Source: Candidatus Eremiobacterota bacterium
GTDB lineage: Bacteria; Vulcanimicrobiota; Vulcanimicrobiia; Vulcanimicrobiales; Vulcanimicrobiaceae
Length of the DNA: 64,000 nucleotides
Assembly (NCBI GenBank): GCA_019240525.1
Contig: JAFAYE010000001.1
Span: 2,205,300-2,269,299, forward strand
Direction: 5' to 3'
The translations under genes were made by a program, and so were the position numbers. The notes below the pieces were generated by a model. It saw nothing but the letters and a program-made list of their open reading frames with translations, was not told the origin of the DNA and did no database searches. Below, piece after piece: positions 63,747-64,000 of the stretch (position 1 is the first letter of the stretch; the number at the start of each line of letters is the position of its first letter).

Positions 63747-64000
63747 TTAATGAACCGCGATGCCTTGGGGAAAGTCGAGAGACGTGTGGCTGCCTGCGAT
63801 CACTTTGACGGGACGCACGTTGCCGTCTGAGCCGGACGTGTATACCGTAATGCGGCTATTGCCGGCAATCCCGCTCGCCGCATAGATATTGCCGGCCCTA
63901 TCGATTGCCACGCCAAATGCGCTCCCTAGTTTGGTCCGACGGCCGTGAATATCGACGATCGGTGCGACGTTTCCGTTCGCGCCGGCATCATACACGGTCA
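63747..64000 (-). CDS. NHL/propeller-repeat protein, C-terminal end (partial)
   Basis: 84 residues up to the stop; the N-terminal part lies past the right edge. Two NHL-like blades: VYDAGANGNVAPIVDI then AFGVAIDRAGNIYAASG, and ITVYTSGSDGNVRPVKVI then DFPQGIAV. Family relatives are secreted propellers; another member of the local lipoprotein set is likely. Confidence 0.75.
   Translation of the reverse strand, partial: TVYDAGANGNVAPIVDIHGRRTKLGSAFGVAIDRAGNIYAASGIAGNSRITVYTSGSDGNVRPVKVIAGSHTSLDFPQGIAVH

Noticed and set aside
1-64000. tRNA, rRNA, riboswitch and intact transposase genes
   Set aside because: Reading by eye, I found no cloverleaf, rRNA core sequence, known riboswitch core or DDE/Y1 transposase motif. 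A covariance-model scan could still find something small.

Overview
The window is 64 kb of GC-rich DNA from what looks like a Gram-negative (diderm) bacterium: an RND efflux pump, many lipobox lipoproteins, RNase J instead of RNase E, the futalosine menaquinone route, and numerous seven-repeat 'LYGTT' (Gloeo_Verruco/GloVer-type) lipoproteins. This mix reminds me of uncultured soil lineages such as Eremiobacterota/Vulcanimicrobiota (WPS-2), but that is inference; there is no rRNA gene in the window to settle it.

Positions 1-38.7 kb are a dense housekeeping chromosome. From left: the N-terminus of an RND pump; lpdA-lipB-lipA (lipoate metabolism) on the minus strand; a MocR-type regulator coupled to mutY and nth (base-excision repair); a secreted phospholipase C/acid phosphatase; acyl-CoA dehydrogenase divergent from a two-subunit CoA transferase; a PQQ-repeat lipoprotein; a VOC protein with an ABC exporter; dnaK-grpE-dnaJ and a DegP-type protease; RNase J; an isocitrate/isopropylmalate dehydrogenase; FtsK; a PAP2 phosphatase; mqnE-mqnA-mqnC; mnmA; and a plus-strand run of RodZ-like protein, YajQ, RimO, LytR-CpsA-Psr protein, polysaccharide deacetylase, propeller lipoprotein and SecA. 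Many genes abut or overlap by 4 nt. Palindromic REP-like repeats (core CTGAGCYTGTCGAAG) sit at 26.4 kb and as an array of about 12 copies at 28.4-28.8 kb, where they supply the stop codons of mqnE and mnmA.

From 38.7 kb to the right edge the character changes: looser spacing, few recognisable enzymes, broken genes (CPBP protease with an in-frame TAG, SDR with a frameshift, a decayed membrane protein at 44-45 kb, short remnants), and an expanded set of secreted lipoproteins. Five GloVer paralogues (42.2, 50.5, 56.4, 61.0, 62.4 kb) each carry exactly seven repeats, which fits a seven-bladed propeller. Several lipoproteins share one signal-peptide/lipobox/linker module at DNA level, and the linker is also found detached, as mini-ORFs between genes of an operon and as intergenic remnants. 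A second repeat family (about 80-150 bp, starting CCCCGCGCTCGCGAGG) lies 4-24 nt behind the stop codon of five unrelated genes, always in the gene's own polarity.

The most interesting unexplained signals are: this 3'-end element; the mobile-looking lipoprotein linker and its coupling mini-ORFs at 53.0 and 54.0 kb; the seven-blade propellers with Cys-capped variable loops; a structured intergenic element between htrA and dnaK; and a LipB whose usual catalytic lysine position reads glutamine. I saw no rRNA, tRNA, CRISPR array, intact transposase or integrase.
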